DNA of 64,000 nucleotides from JACPPO01 sp965262505. Its GTDB lineage: Bacteria; Acidobacteriota; Vicinamibacteria; Vicinamibacterales; UBA2999. Under the pieces are notes generated by a model. It ran no database searches, was not told the DNA's origin, and saw only the letters and a program-made list of their open reading frames with translations. The DNA lies in contig CBDHFM010000002.1 in the NCBI GenBank assembly GCA_965262505.1, positions 1 to 64,000 of the forward strand, in the 5' to 3' direction. This document shows positions 8,539 to 16,027 of the stretch, in pieces. The position numbers and the translations under genes are program-made. Numbering within the stretch: the first letter of the stretch is position 1; each line of letters opens with the position of its first letter.

Positions 8539-11148
8539 TCAGAACGAGACGGTCGCGGTCATCGAGACCGTCCGCGGCGCCCCGAGCCACGCCGCGTTCT
8601 CGGTGATGGCGGAGAGATACCCCTTGTCGAGTAGGTTGTTCGCCACGATCGAGAATTCCGTCGACCGCAGCCGATCGCTCAACGCCTCGCCGGAGAAGCT
8701 GACGTAGGCGTCCACCAACCAGTAGGCGTCCGCGTACCAATCCGACCTCAGGCTGACGCGCCGCGACGACGTGTATTTGGCGCTCAGCCCCATGCCGAGC
8801 GGACCGCTCCGATCAAGTGAGACGACCCACAGCCGGGCGGGCACGCCGGTCACATCCGTCCCCGCCACGATGCCCTGGTTGGTGTCGACGAGCGGATCGC
8901 CGCTGCCGATGTACGCCGAGTTGTTGAATGTGTAGGCGGTGTAGAACGCCGTCTGGCGCGGCAGCGGCACCGTCGCGGAGAGCTCGATGCCGGTCGTGTC
9001 GATGCCGCCCGCATTGAAGTAGGCGCCGCCGCCCGGGATGAGGTAATTGGGACCGGCCGGCGTCTGCGGACCAAGGTAGAAGATCCGGTTCTGAAAGTCG
9101 ATGACGTACCAGGTGGCGCCCAGCGCGACCCGATCCCCGGCGTACTGCAGCCCGACATCGACGTTGGAGGCGGTCTCCGGCTCAAGGAGGTCGAGGCTTC
9201 GCCCCGGCACCTCGAGGAGCGTGGCGCTGATCGCCTTGAAATTCTCGGCATAGCCGGCAAAGAGATCGAGGCCCTCGACCGGCGTCTCGTAGGTGATGCC
9301 GCCGGAGAGGAGCAGAGTCGAATTGGAATCGACCACCAAGTCCGGGTCCACGCCAAACAGGTCGTCGCGCGACACGCCGACCAGGAACTGCTTGACGCCG
9401 CCGCTCAGCGCGACCGGCCCGGCGTAGAGCGTCTCCTCCACGTACCACTTGAAGACGTGCTGCGGGAAGTCCCATTCGTACTGGTGCCAGTAGGCCTGCT
9501 CGTTCCACTTGAAGCTGAGTGTCGGATCGAGCATCTGGTGCCAGTCCCGGCCCAGGTCGCGCCGCGAGTCCTCGTACCAGAGGCCGGCGCGCAGCGTGCT
9601 GCCGGCGGCGCCGACGGGGGTGAACCACTCCTCATCGAGCGTCACGCCGACGCGGTCCTTCCCGTAGTGGCTGTGGCGGTACGACTGCACCGCCGTGGCG
9701 TCCGGGTGGCACGCCGGGTCGACCGCCGGGCCGCCCGATCCGTAGTAGTTGAAGCGGTAGGACGACGTGCACCCGGCCGCGGGTCCGACGGCGACGCCCT
9801 CCGGGTTCACGAAGCGGATCAGCCCGAGCTGTGCGCCGCCCTGTACCGGGGTCCGGCCCATCAGCTCAGATTCCGGCCCGCCGCCGTCGTCGGTGATGTC
9901 GACGATGTAGGGGGGCAGCCAGTCGCCGCGGCCCCGGTTGCGATGGACATAGAATCCGGCGCTCAGCGAGGTGACGTCGCTGAACGCCCAGTCCGCCTTC
10001 AGGTAGGCGAACGTGTTGGTTCGCCGGGTCTGCCAGCCGGGCCGGTAAAACTGGTTCAGGTACGGGACGCCGGGCCAGTCGCCGACCAGGCGGTCCCACC
10101 GCGGGTTGGCCAGGAAGTCGCCCTCGCTGTAGAGCCGCTGGTAGGTGTCCTCGTGAATGCTGTCATACGAGAGGTAGCTGGTGAGATCGAGCCGCCCGTG
10201 CGACGAGACCAGCTTGGCGGCGACGTGCTCCCGCTCGTTCCGCGCCGACCCCTGCACCCAGTCGGTCGCCTCCTGACGGACCGCCGAGATCCACGCGCGG
10301 GTCTCGCCGCCGAACAGCGGCCCGGTGTCGACCCGCATGGAGAACCGCTTGCCGTCGTTCTCGCCGATGGTGGTCGACGCGGTGTAGGTCCGCTCGGCCG
10401 CCGGATCGTCCGTCAGGTAGTTGAAGGTGCCGCCCAGCGCTTCGACCGAGCGGGAGGCGATGTCGGCCGTTCCCTGCGAGACCTCGACGCCCCCGAGATT
10501 CATCGGATCGATGAACCGGTTCGCCTTGGCGCCGCTGAAGTAGTCGGACGTCCCGTTCGGAAACCCGTCGATGGTCGTGCCGATCTGCGCCTCGCTGATG
10601 GTGACCTGGAAGCCGCGCACGGCGACGTTGCTTGACCAGTCGTCGAAGCCGTACGCGTCCCCCTCCTGGATGGAGACCCCGGGCAGGTTGTCCGCCACCG
10701 ATGTCACGCTGGTGATGTTCGACTGCTGCAGCCGCATCGGGTCCGCGACGATGTTGCGCGCGAAGATCCTGGGCTCCTCCGCAACGACACTGACCGTTTC
10801 GAGCAGCCGCGCGATCTGCAGCGTGATCGGGACCGATGCGGTGGCGCTCGCCTGGACGGAGACCGGGGTTTCCACCGTCTCGAAACCTGGCAGCGCCGCG
10901 GTAACGACATAGTCGCCCGCCGCCAGCCCGGCGGCCGTGTAGGCGCCGTCCGTGCCAGTGACATGCTCCTGGCGCACGCCTGGGCCCGTCACCGTCACCA
11001 CGACGCCGGGCAGCGGGGTGCCGTTCGCGTCGACGACCGCGCCGTCGATTAATCCAGTCGTCTGGGCTGCCGCCGTGACTGCGACCGACAACGACAACAG
11101 CACGACAGCGATGGCGAGCTGGCCAGGGTTACAGGCGTCCAGTGTCAT
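8539..11148 (-). CDS. TonB-dependent receptor with carboxypeptidase-regulatory-like domain
   Basis: An 869-residue outer-membrane receptor. Residues 1-28 form a signal peptide ending near AAAQ. Residues 30-115 are the Ig-like carboxypeptidase-regulatory domain (GLIDGAVVDANGTPLPGVVV). A plug domain follows (about 130-235), then a 22-strand barrel, with the last residue Phe (VSMTATVSF), the BamA recognition end. Members import siderophores, glycans or oligopeptides using TonB energy. The substrate cannot be told from sequence. An IS3-like element ends about 40 bp upstream and may have changed its promoter. A res-like site lies just downstream. Confidence 0.92.
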   Translation of the reverse strand: MTLDACNPGQLAIAVVLLSLSVAVTAAAQTTGLIDGAVVDANGTPLPGVVVTVTGPGVRQEHVTGTDGAYTAAGLAAGDYVVTAALPGFETVETPVSVQASATASVPITLQIARLLETVSVVAEEPRIFARNIVADPMRLQQSNITSVTSVADNLPGVSIQEGDAYGFDDWSSNVAVRGFQVTISEAQIGTTIDGFPNGTSDYFSGAKANRFIDPMNLGGVEVSQGTADIASRSVEALGGTFNYLTDDPAAERTYTASTTIGENDGKRFSMRVDTGPLFGGETRAWISAVRQEATDWVQGSARNEREHVAAKLVSSHGRLDLTSYLSYDSIHEDTYQRLYSEGDFLANPRWDRLVGDWPGVPYLNQFYRPGWQTRRTNTFAYLKADWAFSDVTSLSAGFYVHRNRGRGDWLPPYIVDITDDGGGPESELMGRTPVQGGAQLGLIRFVNPEGVAVGPAAGCTSSYRFNYYGSGGPAVDPACHPDATAVQSYRHSHYGKDRVGVTLDEEWFTPVGAAGSTLRAGLWYEDSRRDLGRDWHQMLDPTLSFKWNEQAYWHQYEWDFPQHVFKWYVEETLYAGPVALSGGVKQFLVGVSRDDLFGVDPDLVVDSNSTLLLSGGITYETPVEGLDLFAGYAENFKAISATLLEVPGRSLDLLEPETASNVDVGLQYAGDRVALGATWYVIDFQNRIFYLGPQTPAGPNYLIPGGGAYFNAGGIDTTGIELSATVPLPRQTAFYTAYTFNNSAYIGSGDPLVDTNQGIVAGTDVTGVPARLWVVSLDRSGPLGMGLSAKYTSSRRVSLRSDWYADAYWLVDAYVSFSGEALSDRLRSTEFSIVANNLLDKGYLSAITENAAWLGAPRTVSMTATVSF

Positions 11149-11235
11149 GGTTTTTCATGCGGGCGTCCCCTCTCCGAGCAATTCTACTCTGTAGCGCCCC
11201 AGGGTTCTTGGACAGTGGTTTGACGGTATTCGCAT

Positions 11236-12129
11236 CTATGCTGCCGCGTCCAGCCCGACGAAGTCACGTCGCACCTGAGCGGGGCTTTGATAGTGGTACT
11301 TCTCTAGCATCCACTGCTCGTTGTACGTCCGCTTAAACTCGAGTAAGGCCAGGCGGAGCTCCTCGATGGTGTCGAAACTCCGCACCCACAACAAATTCTC
11401 CTTCAGCGTGCGGATGAAGCGTTCCGCGACGCCGTTGCCTTCGGGCTCCCGCACGAAACTCGGCGAGCTCTCGATGCCGAAGAACGCCACCTCCTGTTGA
11501 AAGTCGTCAGCCAGATAGTTCGACCCGTGGTCGTGCCGAAGACGCAGCCCGCGGGCGACGCCCTCGCCAATCGTGCCGAAGCGGGCGCGGACGCCCTGGC
11601 GGATCGGCTCCAGGGCCTCAAATCGGGTCCCGCGCTTGGCCGCATGCAGGCCGATGCACTCGGTCGTGCAGTGATCGACGGCCACGAAGACGAAGGCCGC
11701 GCCCTCGCCCACGGTCACTGTGGCCGTCATGTCCGTGCCCCACATCACATCGGGGGCCGCGGTGGTGATCGTGCCGTCGTGCGCCTTCGGGCCGTGCGCG
11801 TGGCCCACGCGGTGCGGGGCCTGGAGGTCGTGCTCCCGCATCAACCGACGCACCCGTTCCAGCGAGGTGCGGATCCCCGCGACCCGGAGCTTCGCCCAGG
11901 CTTTCCGGTACCCTTCGCCGTGAAAGGGCGAGGCTTCGAGCAGTCGGCGGATGTGGCCGGCCAGCACGTCGTCCGGGGCGGCGCCCACCGGCCCACGCCG
12001 CCGACACGGCGCCCGGGACGTTGTCGCCTGCCGCCGCGCATACACGCTAGAGCGGGCGCGGTGCCACACGCGGCAGACCCGCTGCACGCCATACGCCCGC
12101 CGCGTGGAGATCGAGTGGGCGTCCTTCAT
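11236..12129 (-). CDS. IS3-family transposase OrfB (DDE integrase core)
   Basis: A 297-residue catalytic subunit with an rve-type DDE core: first Asp in MWGTDMTATV, second in LRHDHGSNYL, and Glu in PEGNGVAERFIR, followed by the IS3-typical KYHYQSPAQVR end. All three acidic residues are present, so the copy may be active. Its start overlaps the OrfA stop by four bases, which favours coupled translation. It performs copy-out/paste-in transposition with OrfA. Confidence 0.9.
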   Translation of the reverse strand: MKDAHSISTRRAYGVQRVCRVWHRARSSVYARRQATTSRAPCRRRGPVGAAPDDVLAGHIRRLLEASPFHGEGYRKAWAKLRVAGIRTSLERVRRLMREHDLQAPHRVGHAHGPKAHDGTITTAAPDVMWGTDMTATVTVGEGAAFVFVAVDHCTTECIGLHAAKRGTRFEALEPIRQGVRARFGTIGEGVARGLRLRHDHGSNYLADDFQQEVAFFGIESSPSFVREPEGNGVAERFIRTLKENLLWVRSFDTIEELRLALLEFKRTYNEQWMLEKYHYQSPAQVRRDFVGLDAAA

Positions 12130-12539
12130 CGCCTCGACCTCCGTCGGGCCAAAGGGCCGCCCACCTCCAACTGGTCCACCTTCGCGTAGAGCAGTTCGTT
12201 CTCCATCAGTAGTTCACCGATCTTGGCTTGCAGCCGACGATTCGCCTCGTCCCAGGCGTCCGGCGCCCGGCTCTTCAGGCTGGCCTGGCCCGCGGCCAGA
12301 AACTGATCCCGCCACTGCGCGGCCCGCGCCGCCGTGATCCCCAGCTCCCGCGACACGGACTCGAGATCCTCTCCGCGCAGCAGACGCAGCACCGTCTCGC
12401 GCTTGCGCCGGGCTGACAACCGTCCCCCACGGCCGCGCCCGGCGGCGTCTCCGGTCGCCCTTCGGGCTTCCTCCGCCGCCGCCGATTCTTGATCTGGTTT
12501 CCCCATCTCGACACGCCTCCTGCGAGTACTCTCTCGCAA
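12126..12539 (-). CDS. IS3-family OrfA-like DNA-binding protein
   Basis: A 137-residue protein with a helix-turn-helix (VLRLLRGEDLESVSRELGIT, about residues 50-70) and a C-terminal leucine-zipper-like helix (RLQAKIGELLMENELLYAKV), the usual OrfA architecture for binding IS ends and dimerising. The first 40 residues are low-complexity and basic, so translation may start at an internal codon. It partners the OrfB at 11236. Confidence 0.82.
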   Translation of the reverse strand: MRESTRRRRVEMGKPDQESAAAEEARRATGDAAGRGRGGRLSARRKRETVLRLLRGEDLESVSRELGITAARAAQWRDQFLAAGQASLKSRAPDAWDEANRRLQAKIGELLMENELLYAKVDQLEVGGPLARRRSRR

Positions 12540-12695
12540 TCAAGTGTCCAAGAAAATCCTAGGGCGCAGGACCTCGCCAGACGACCGGCGCCGGCGCGAA
12601 GGCGGTCGTCGACGTCTCTCCCGTCGACGCGAGCAAGGCGAGACGGTCCTCGCCCCTTGAATCGGAGCGCTCTGGACCGTGATGCCGCTCGGAAG

Positions 12696-12719
12696 TGTCG
12701 CAAACGACCGTTTCCGACA
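12696..12719. repeat. res-like site R1b
   Basis: A near-palindrome of the R1 family (left half TGTCGCAAACGA, right half CCGTTTCCGACA), followed by ACATGCTGA, the first codons of the resolvase gene seen at 53335 and 56521. The IS21 end begins within ten bases, so the rest of the resolvase is gone. Confidence 0.6.
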
Positions 12720-12729
12720 CATGCTGAAT

Positions 12730-13325
12730 TGTCAAGGGCGGAGCAAAATTAGACCACCGTGGCGGAGGAAAACTAGACCATTAGGCAGTTGGGTGGAGTG
12801 GCGGAACGCGGCCGTGCGGAGGGGACGTCAGGACGCCGGGGTGGTCGCGGGCTGGCGGGCTTTCTTGCTGTGTTCGAGGCGATAGCTCTCGCCGTTCAGC
12901 TCCAGGATGTGGACGTGGTGGGTCAGTCGATCGAGCAGCGCGCCGGTCAGCCGTTCGGACCCGAAGACCTCGGTCCATTCGTTGAAGGGCAGATTCGAGG
13001 TCACGAGCGTCGACGCTTGCTCGTAGCGCTGGGAGAAGATCTCGAAGAGCAGCTCGGCGCCGGTCTTCGACAACGGCACATAGCCGAGCTCGTCGACGAT
13101 CAACAGATCCTGCTTGGCGAGCTGCTTCTGAAAACGCAGCAGGCGCTTGTCATCCCGCGCCTCGAGTAGCTCGTTCACCAGTGCGGCGGCGGTGGTGAAG
13201 CGCACCCGATAGCCTTTCTGACAGGCGGCCAGCCCCAACGCGAGCGCGAGATGCGTCTTGCCCGTGCCGGAGTTGCCCAACGCCAACACGTTCTCTCGCC
13301 GGTCGAGATACTCCGAGCGGGCCAG
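12730..13325 (-). mobile_element. IS21-family fragment (one end plus 3' part of istB)
   Basis: The left boundary shows a classic IS21 end: TGTCAAGGGCGGAGCAAAA followed by a second copy of the GGCGGAG...TAGACCA box at 12762-12779. Inside is the 3' part of istB. istA, the start of istB and the other end are absent, so this is a deletion remnant. It interrupts a resolvase start on the left and a hypothetical gene on the right. Confidence 0.8.
12828..13325 (-). pseudogene. istB: IstB ATP-binding transposition helper, N-terminally truncated
   Basis: Residues equivalent to about 85-250 of IstB remain: RRENVLALGNSGTGKTHLA (Walker A), KQDLLIVDELGYVPL (Walker B), VTSNLPFNEWTEVFG (sensor region) and a Lys/Arg C-tail. 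The N-terminal IstA-interacting domain is missing and the frame joins unrelated DNA at about 13326. In intact IS21 elements IstB is an AAA+ dimer-forming regulator of the IstA transposase. This copy cannot work alone. Confidence 0.88.
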
Positions 13326-13813
13326 GTCACTGGCTCCGGATCATCAAACACATCACGTAGCCACAGTGACTCCGACAAAGTCTTATACAAAGCGGCGGAC
13401 TGATTCTTCTCCGGGAGATCTTGAGACAGATCAAGTGGAAATATCGACATTCGATGCTCGGCAGCCCATGCGGCGCACACTGCCCGCATCATCGGAGCCC
13501 CAGACGCGACAAATCGAATTCTGGTATCAATTCGGAAAGCGATCTTGTCAGGAGGACGAGCTAGCAGGGTTCGCTGCTGGAAATCGGCGGGAAAGGTGTG
13601 GCCGATAAGCACGTATTCCTTTTGGAGGTTGAAATACTCAGCGACATTGTCGTGCGGCTTGAGAAGCGCTATCCATACTTTCTGATTAGTTGCTGTTCCA
13701 AACCAGGTGATGGTAAACCCAGCCGACAGGAACTCGAGAACCTTGCTTGCGTGACGGCGAGTATCTAAGTCAAACGCGTCGAACGCTTTCTTGGCCTCTC
13801 CACCAAAGTCCAT
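13326..13813 (-). CDS. truncated hypothetical protein, cut by IS21 remnant
   Basis: About 160 residues from ATG 13813 remain before the IS21 junction. The sequence is well structured (SKVLEFLSAGFTITWFGT, YVLIGHTFPADFQQR, SLSESLWLRDVFDDPEPVTW) and mixed alpha/beta. It breaks off after a DDPEP segment of the kind that often precedes a nucleotide-binding module in STAND/AAA proteins. That is only a guess, and I do not recognise the family. GC content is lower than the surroundings. Confidence 0.5.
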
Positions 13814-13824
13814 CCGAATATCCC

Positions 13825-13944
13825 TTACGTGTGTCGATTGCTATTAACTTGCTTATCCCGTTTCTTCTTCTGCTCCGCTGCGGCCTTGGCGACCTTCTGC
13901 TTCTGGCCCTTGTTCTTGTCCTTCTGACCACCTTTGTCTCCCAT
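13825..13944 (-). CDS. small lysine-rich protein
   Basis: A 39-residue protein starting MGDKGGQKDKNKGQKQK and ending in a basic tail; almost half its residues are Lys, Gln or Arg. A GGGAGA lies 6-11 bases before the ATG (13944). Very similar small MGDKGGKKDK-type proteins are, from memory, widespread in environmental bacteria, without known function. Its charge would allow nucleic-acid or ribosome binding. It follows a dispersed motif at 14018-14070. Confidence 0.65.
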   Translation of the reverse strand: MGDKGGQKDKNKGQKQKVAKAAAEQKKKRDKQVNSNRHT

Positions 13945-14219
13945 GACGTGTCTCCCTTGTTGCAGTCGCGCACGAACTGAGTCAACCGGTTCGGTCGTGG
14001 GGCTGGCTTTAGACTGAGATTTCCGTTTTGTCTGCTCCAGATGACCCCTTTATTCACCCGAAGGCCGCCCAGCGCACGAAACTCGTTTCCGTCACAGCAT
14101 CGTCCCGCTTCAGAGGCCGTCAGCGCAGTTCGGGCGGCCGTGTGACCCACTGAAGTCGCTACGTTCAGGCATTCTACAGTCACCGCTCCCGACGTGTGTC
14201 CCTTCTTCGCCAAGAGGGC

Positions 14220-14790
14220 TGCACTGCGCGTGCCGCGTCAATCTGCCGGCACCGGCAGCGCCCATATCCGCCGCAACATGTCGCCGAACAGCCGCTGGGC
14301 CAGCTGCCCTTCCGCCCGCAGGAGCCAGTAGTACCTGGCGTGTTTCACCAGCCGCTGCTGGAGACTCGTGAGGGACCAGCGCTTGATTCACGGCGGCAGG
14401 ATCAGTCTGCGTGAGAGGTTACCCAGGTTGTACGCCAGGACACTCAGTTGCAGGCGCACCTCGTTCGCCCGGAACCGATGGCACGACAGCCGCGTCCAGT
14501 GGTCGCCTGTTTGCCTTCTTTGATCCATTGCTCCGCCGTGCCGCGCTTGTTGTAGAACACGCACGGGCGGGGCAAAGCGTTCGGCGTCGAAGGCACCGGC
14601 AGCTATGGCGCCGGCCTCACCTGGGCGGTGCGCCGCGCAGGGCATCCGCGCGATTCGGGATCTGGAGATTGGTCGCGATGAAACCAACGCGCGGGAACAG
14701 CTCGACCGCGTGATGCTCGACTTTTGCCACGACCCGTCGGGCCATGGTCCAGCTGTCCGCCGTAGAAACCGATTGTGGTGAAGCTGCGTT
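14220..14790 (-). pseudogene. IS1380-like transposase remnant
   Basis: Scattered minus-strand frames preserve C-terminal pieces of an IS1380-type DDE transposase: SCHRFRANEVRLQLSVLAYN with LGNLSRRLILPP (14391-14480), then in other frames QRLVKHARYYWLL and RLFGDMLRRIWALPVPAD (14240-14370). At least three frame changes separate the pieces and the catalytic region is unrecognisable. This is old debris. Confidence 0.75.
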
Positions 14791-14805
14791 CTCAACGGCA
14801 GTCCG

Positions 14806-15576
14806 TTAGAATGGGATATCGTCTTCGGTGAGTTCGGGGACGGCCTTTTTTTCGCGGAACAGCGAGAATAGCGAATCGTTGCTGTCAATCCAGGTCCACG
14901 CACCGTCGGTGACGTCGACGGCATCGTACTCGCCATCCTCATCCTCGTACCTGACGAAATCTACGAACCGCCTTCGCTGAAGACTGCGGAGCGCCACTCC
15001 AAAACCGATACCGGTTAGACCCGCGCGTTCGGCGTCATGACGAAGGGACCAAGCACTTGCCGGCTTCCCTGGTATGGCCGTCTCGGCGGCCGCGATGGCG
15101 AGTACGGAAATCTCCGCTTGACTCAGGCCGCCTGTTGGGGCCACCTGTTGCGCTTCGACGACCTCTCTTACAGCATTCTTCTTGACGAGTGCCTTCGCCC
15201 GCGTCGAGATCTCCTCGCCGAGTTTGACGAAGTCGCTCTCCGATTCCGGCTCGTACTTGATGACGGTCTGATGCTGAACATCGAAGGGGAGTTTGCCTTC
15301 ACGTTCGCTCGAGCAAACCATGACTACGGAACGGCCCGCTGCAAATGCGTACCCGAGTTCATACCACACGTTAGGATTGTCGGTCGTGATGTCGGCGAGA
15401 CAGATCGTCGCGTCGCGGATCTGCTGTTCTATGGAGTCCATGACCCCTTCGGTGCTGGGATCCTGATCGACGCGATAGGGATCGAGTCCAGCCTTCTCCA
15501 GAGCAGGCTTGTAGACGTCCCGGTATCTCTTGTCGAACTTGGAGTTGAACGGCTGAATCACAAAGCATGTCGGCAT
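14806..15576 (-). CDS. nucleoside 2-deoxyribosyltransferase/TIR-like protein with C-terminal winged-helix-like domain
   Basis: A 256-residue protein. Residues 1-125 form a Rossmann-like domain: FVIQPFNSKFDKRYRDVY, then TICLADITTDNPNVWYELGYAFAAGR. The NPNVWYELGYA block places the conserved Glu of nucleoside deoxyribosyltransferase/TIR-like NAD-hydrolysing folds. Residues 160-256 look like a winged helix plus tail (TGIGFGVALRSLQRRRFVDFV). Stand-alone proteins of this architecture are common in defence islands, but no activity is shown here. The ATG has a GGAG-like box upstream. Flanked by IS1380 debris and a Tn3 transposon. Confidence 0.7.
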   Translation of the reverse strand: MPTCFVIQPFNSKFDKRYRDVYKPALEKAGLDPYRVDQDPSTEGVMDSIEQQIRDATICLADITTDNPNVWYELGYAFAAGRSVVMVCSSEREGKLPFDVQHQTVIKYEPESESDFVKLGEEISTRAKALVKKNAVREVVEAQQVAPTGGLSQAEISVLAIAAAETAIPGKPASAWSLRHDAERAGLTGIGFGVALRSLQRRRFVDFVRYEDEDGEYDAVDVTDGAWTWIDSNDSLFSLFREKKAVPELTEDDIPF

Positions 15577-15856
15577 TCTGGGAGATCCTCCGTTTCAAGC
15601 TGTCGCCCGATCACTCACTGCCGGAACCATCCTGAACCATACCGCGTTCTTCGGAGACTGGATTCGTTGAATCAGGCCACCGCGCCTGGGCATAGGACTG
15701 CGCTTCGAACTCGGCTGGTGGGATGTCCCCGTGCGGCCCCAGCGGCGGCCGTGCGCGATTGGTAGAGCGCCCGTTCGCAAACTGCCGATAGAGGAGTAGC
15801 TCCAGCCGGGGACCGCTTGTCACAGGCGACCATCGCGCCGGCGGGAGGACTGCGCC
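15577..15856. other. no recognisable gene
   Basis: Only shadow frames. The stretch holds the promoter-side DNA of the divergent genes at 15576 (minus) and 15857 (plus). I see no clear promoter or repeat. Confidence 0.3.
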
Positions 15857-16027
15857 ATGCCACGAGATCCAGCCCCCGTCACCGTGGCGCTGCCCATCGG
15901 CGCGGCCCTGCTCCGTCGCCTCGACGCGGTGGCCGCCGACCTGCACCTGGACCGGCCCGGAGCCCTCCACGCGGCCCTCCTGTCCTGGCTGGGGTTTGGG
16001 GAGCAATGGAACGGAAAGTACGGTTAG
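15857..16027 (+). CDS. small ribbon-helix-helix-like protein running into Tn3 end
   Basis: A 56-residue protein from ATG 15857, with a strong GGAGG eight bases upstream. VTVALPIGAALLRRLDAVA then LDRPGALHAALLSWL fits a strand-helix-helix CopG/Arc-like fold and resembles the modules of the protein at 3313. The last 12 codons (LGFGEQWNGKYG, stop) are encoded by the Tn3 terminal repeat starting at 15991. Either the transposon truncated the gene and supplied a new stop, or the end is native: the relative at 3313 ends LGLGDDWN, also in a Tn3-like end. Confidence 0.55.
   Translation: MPRDPAPVTVALPIGAALLRRLDAVAADLHLDRPGALHAALLSWLGFGEQWNGKYG

Larger units (their letters stand above)
11190..12568 (-). 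mobile_element. IS3-family insertion sequence
   Basis: About 1.38 kb, bounded by imperfect inverted repeats: the left end reads TGTAGCGCCCCAGGGTTCTT, then GGACA; the right end, inverted, reads TGCGCCCTAGGATTTTCTT, then GGACA. The TG...CA ends and GGACA box are typical of IS3. It carries two overlapping transposase genes. I see no target duplication (left flank CTC, right flank GGA), so the exact ends or their history are uncertain. It lies directly upstream of a TonB receptor gene. Confidence 0.75.

Noticed and set aside
9457..10635. Long plus-strand ORF opposite the TonB receptor gene
   Set aside because: Antisense shadow of a GC-rich gene: low-complexity, Arg/Val-rich, no domain. The minus-strand receptor is complete.
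14018..14070. R3 motif as end of the IS1380 remnant
   Set aside because: The same motif occurs at 4184 and 56297 without IS1380 sequence.
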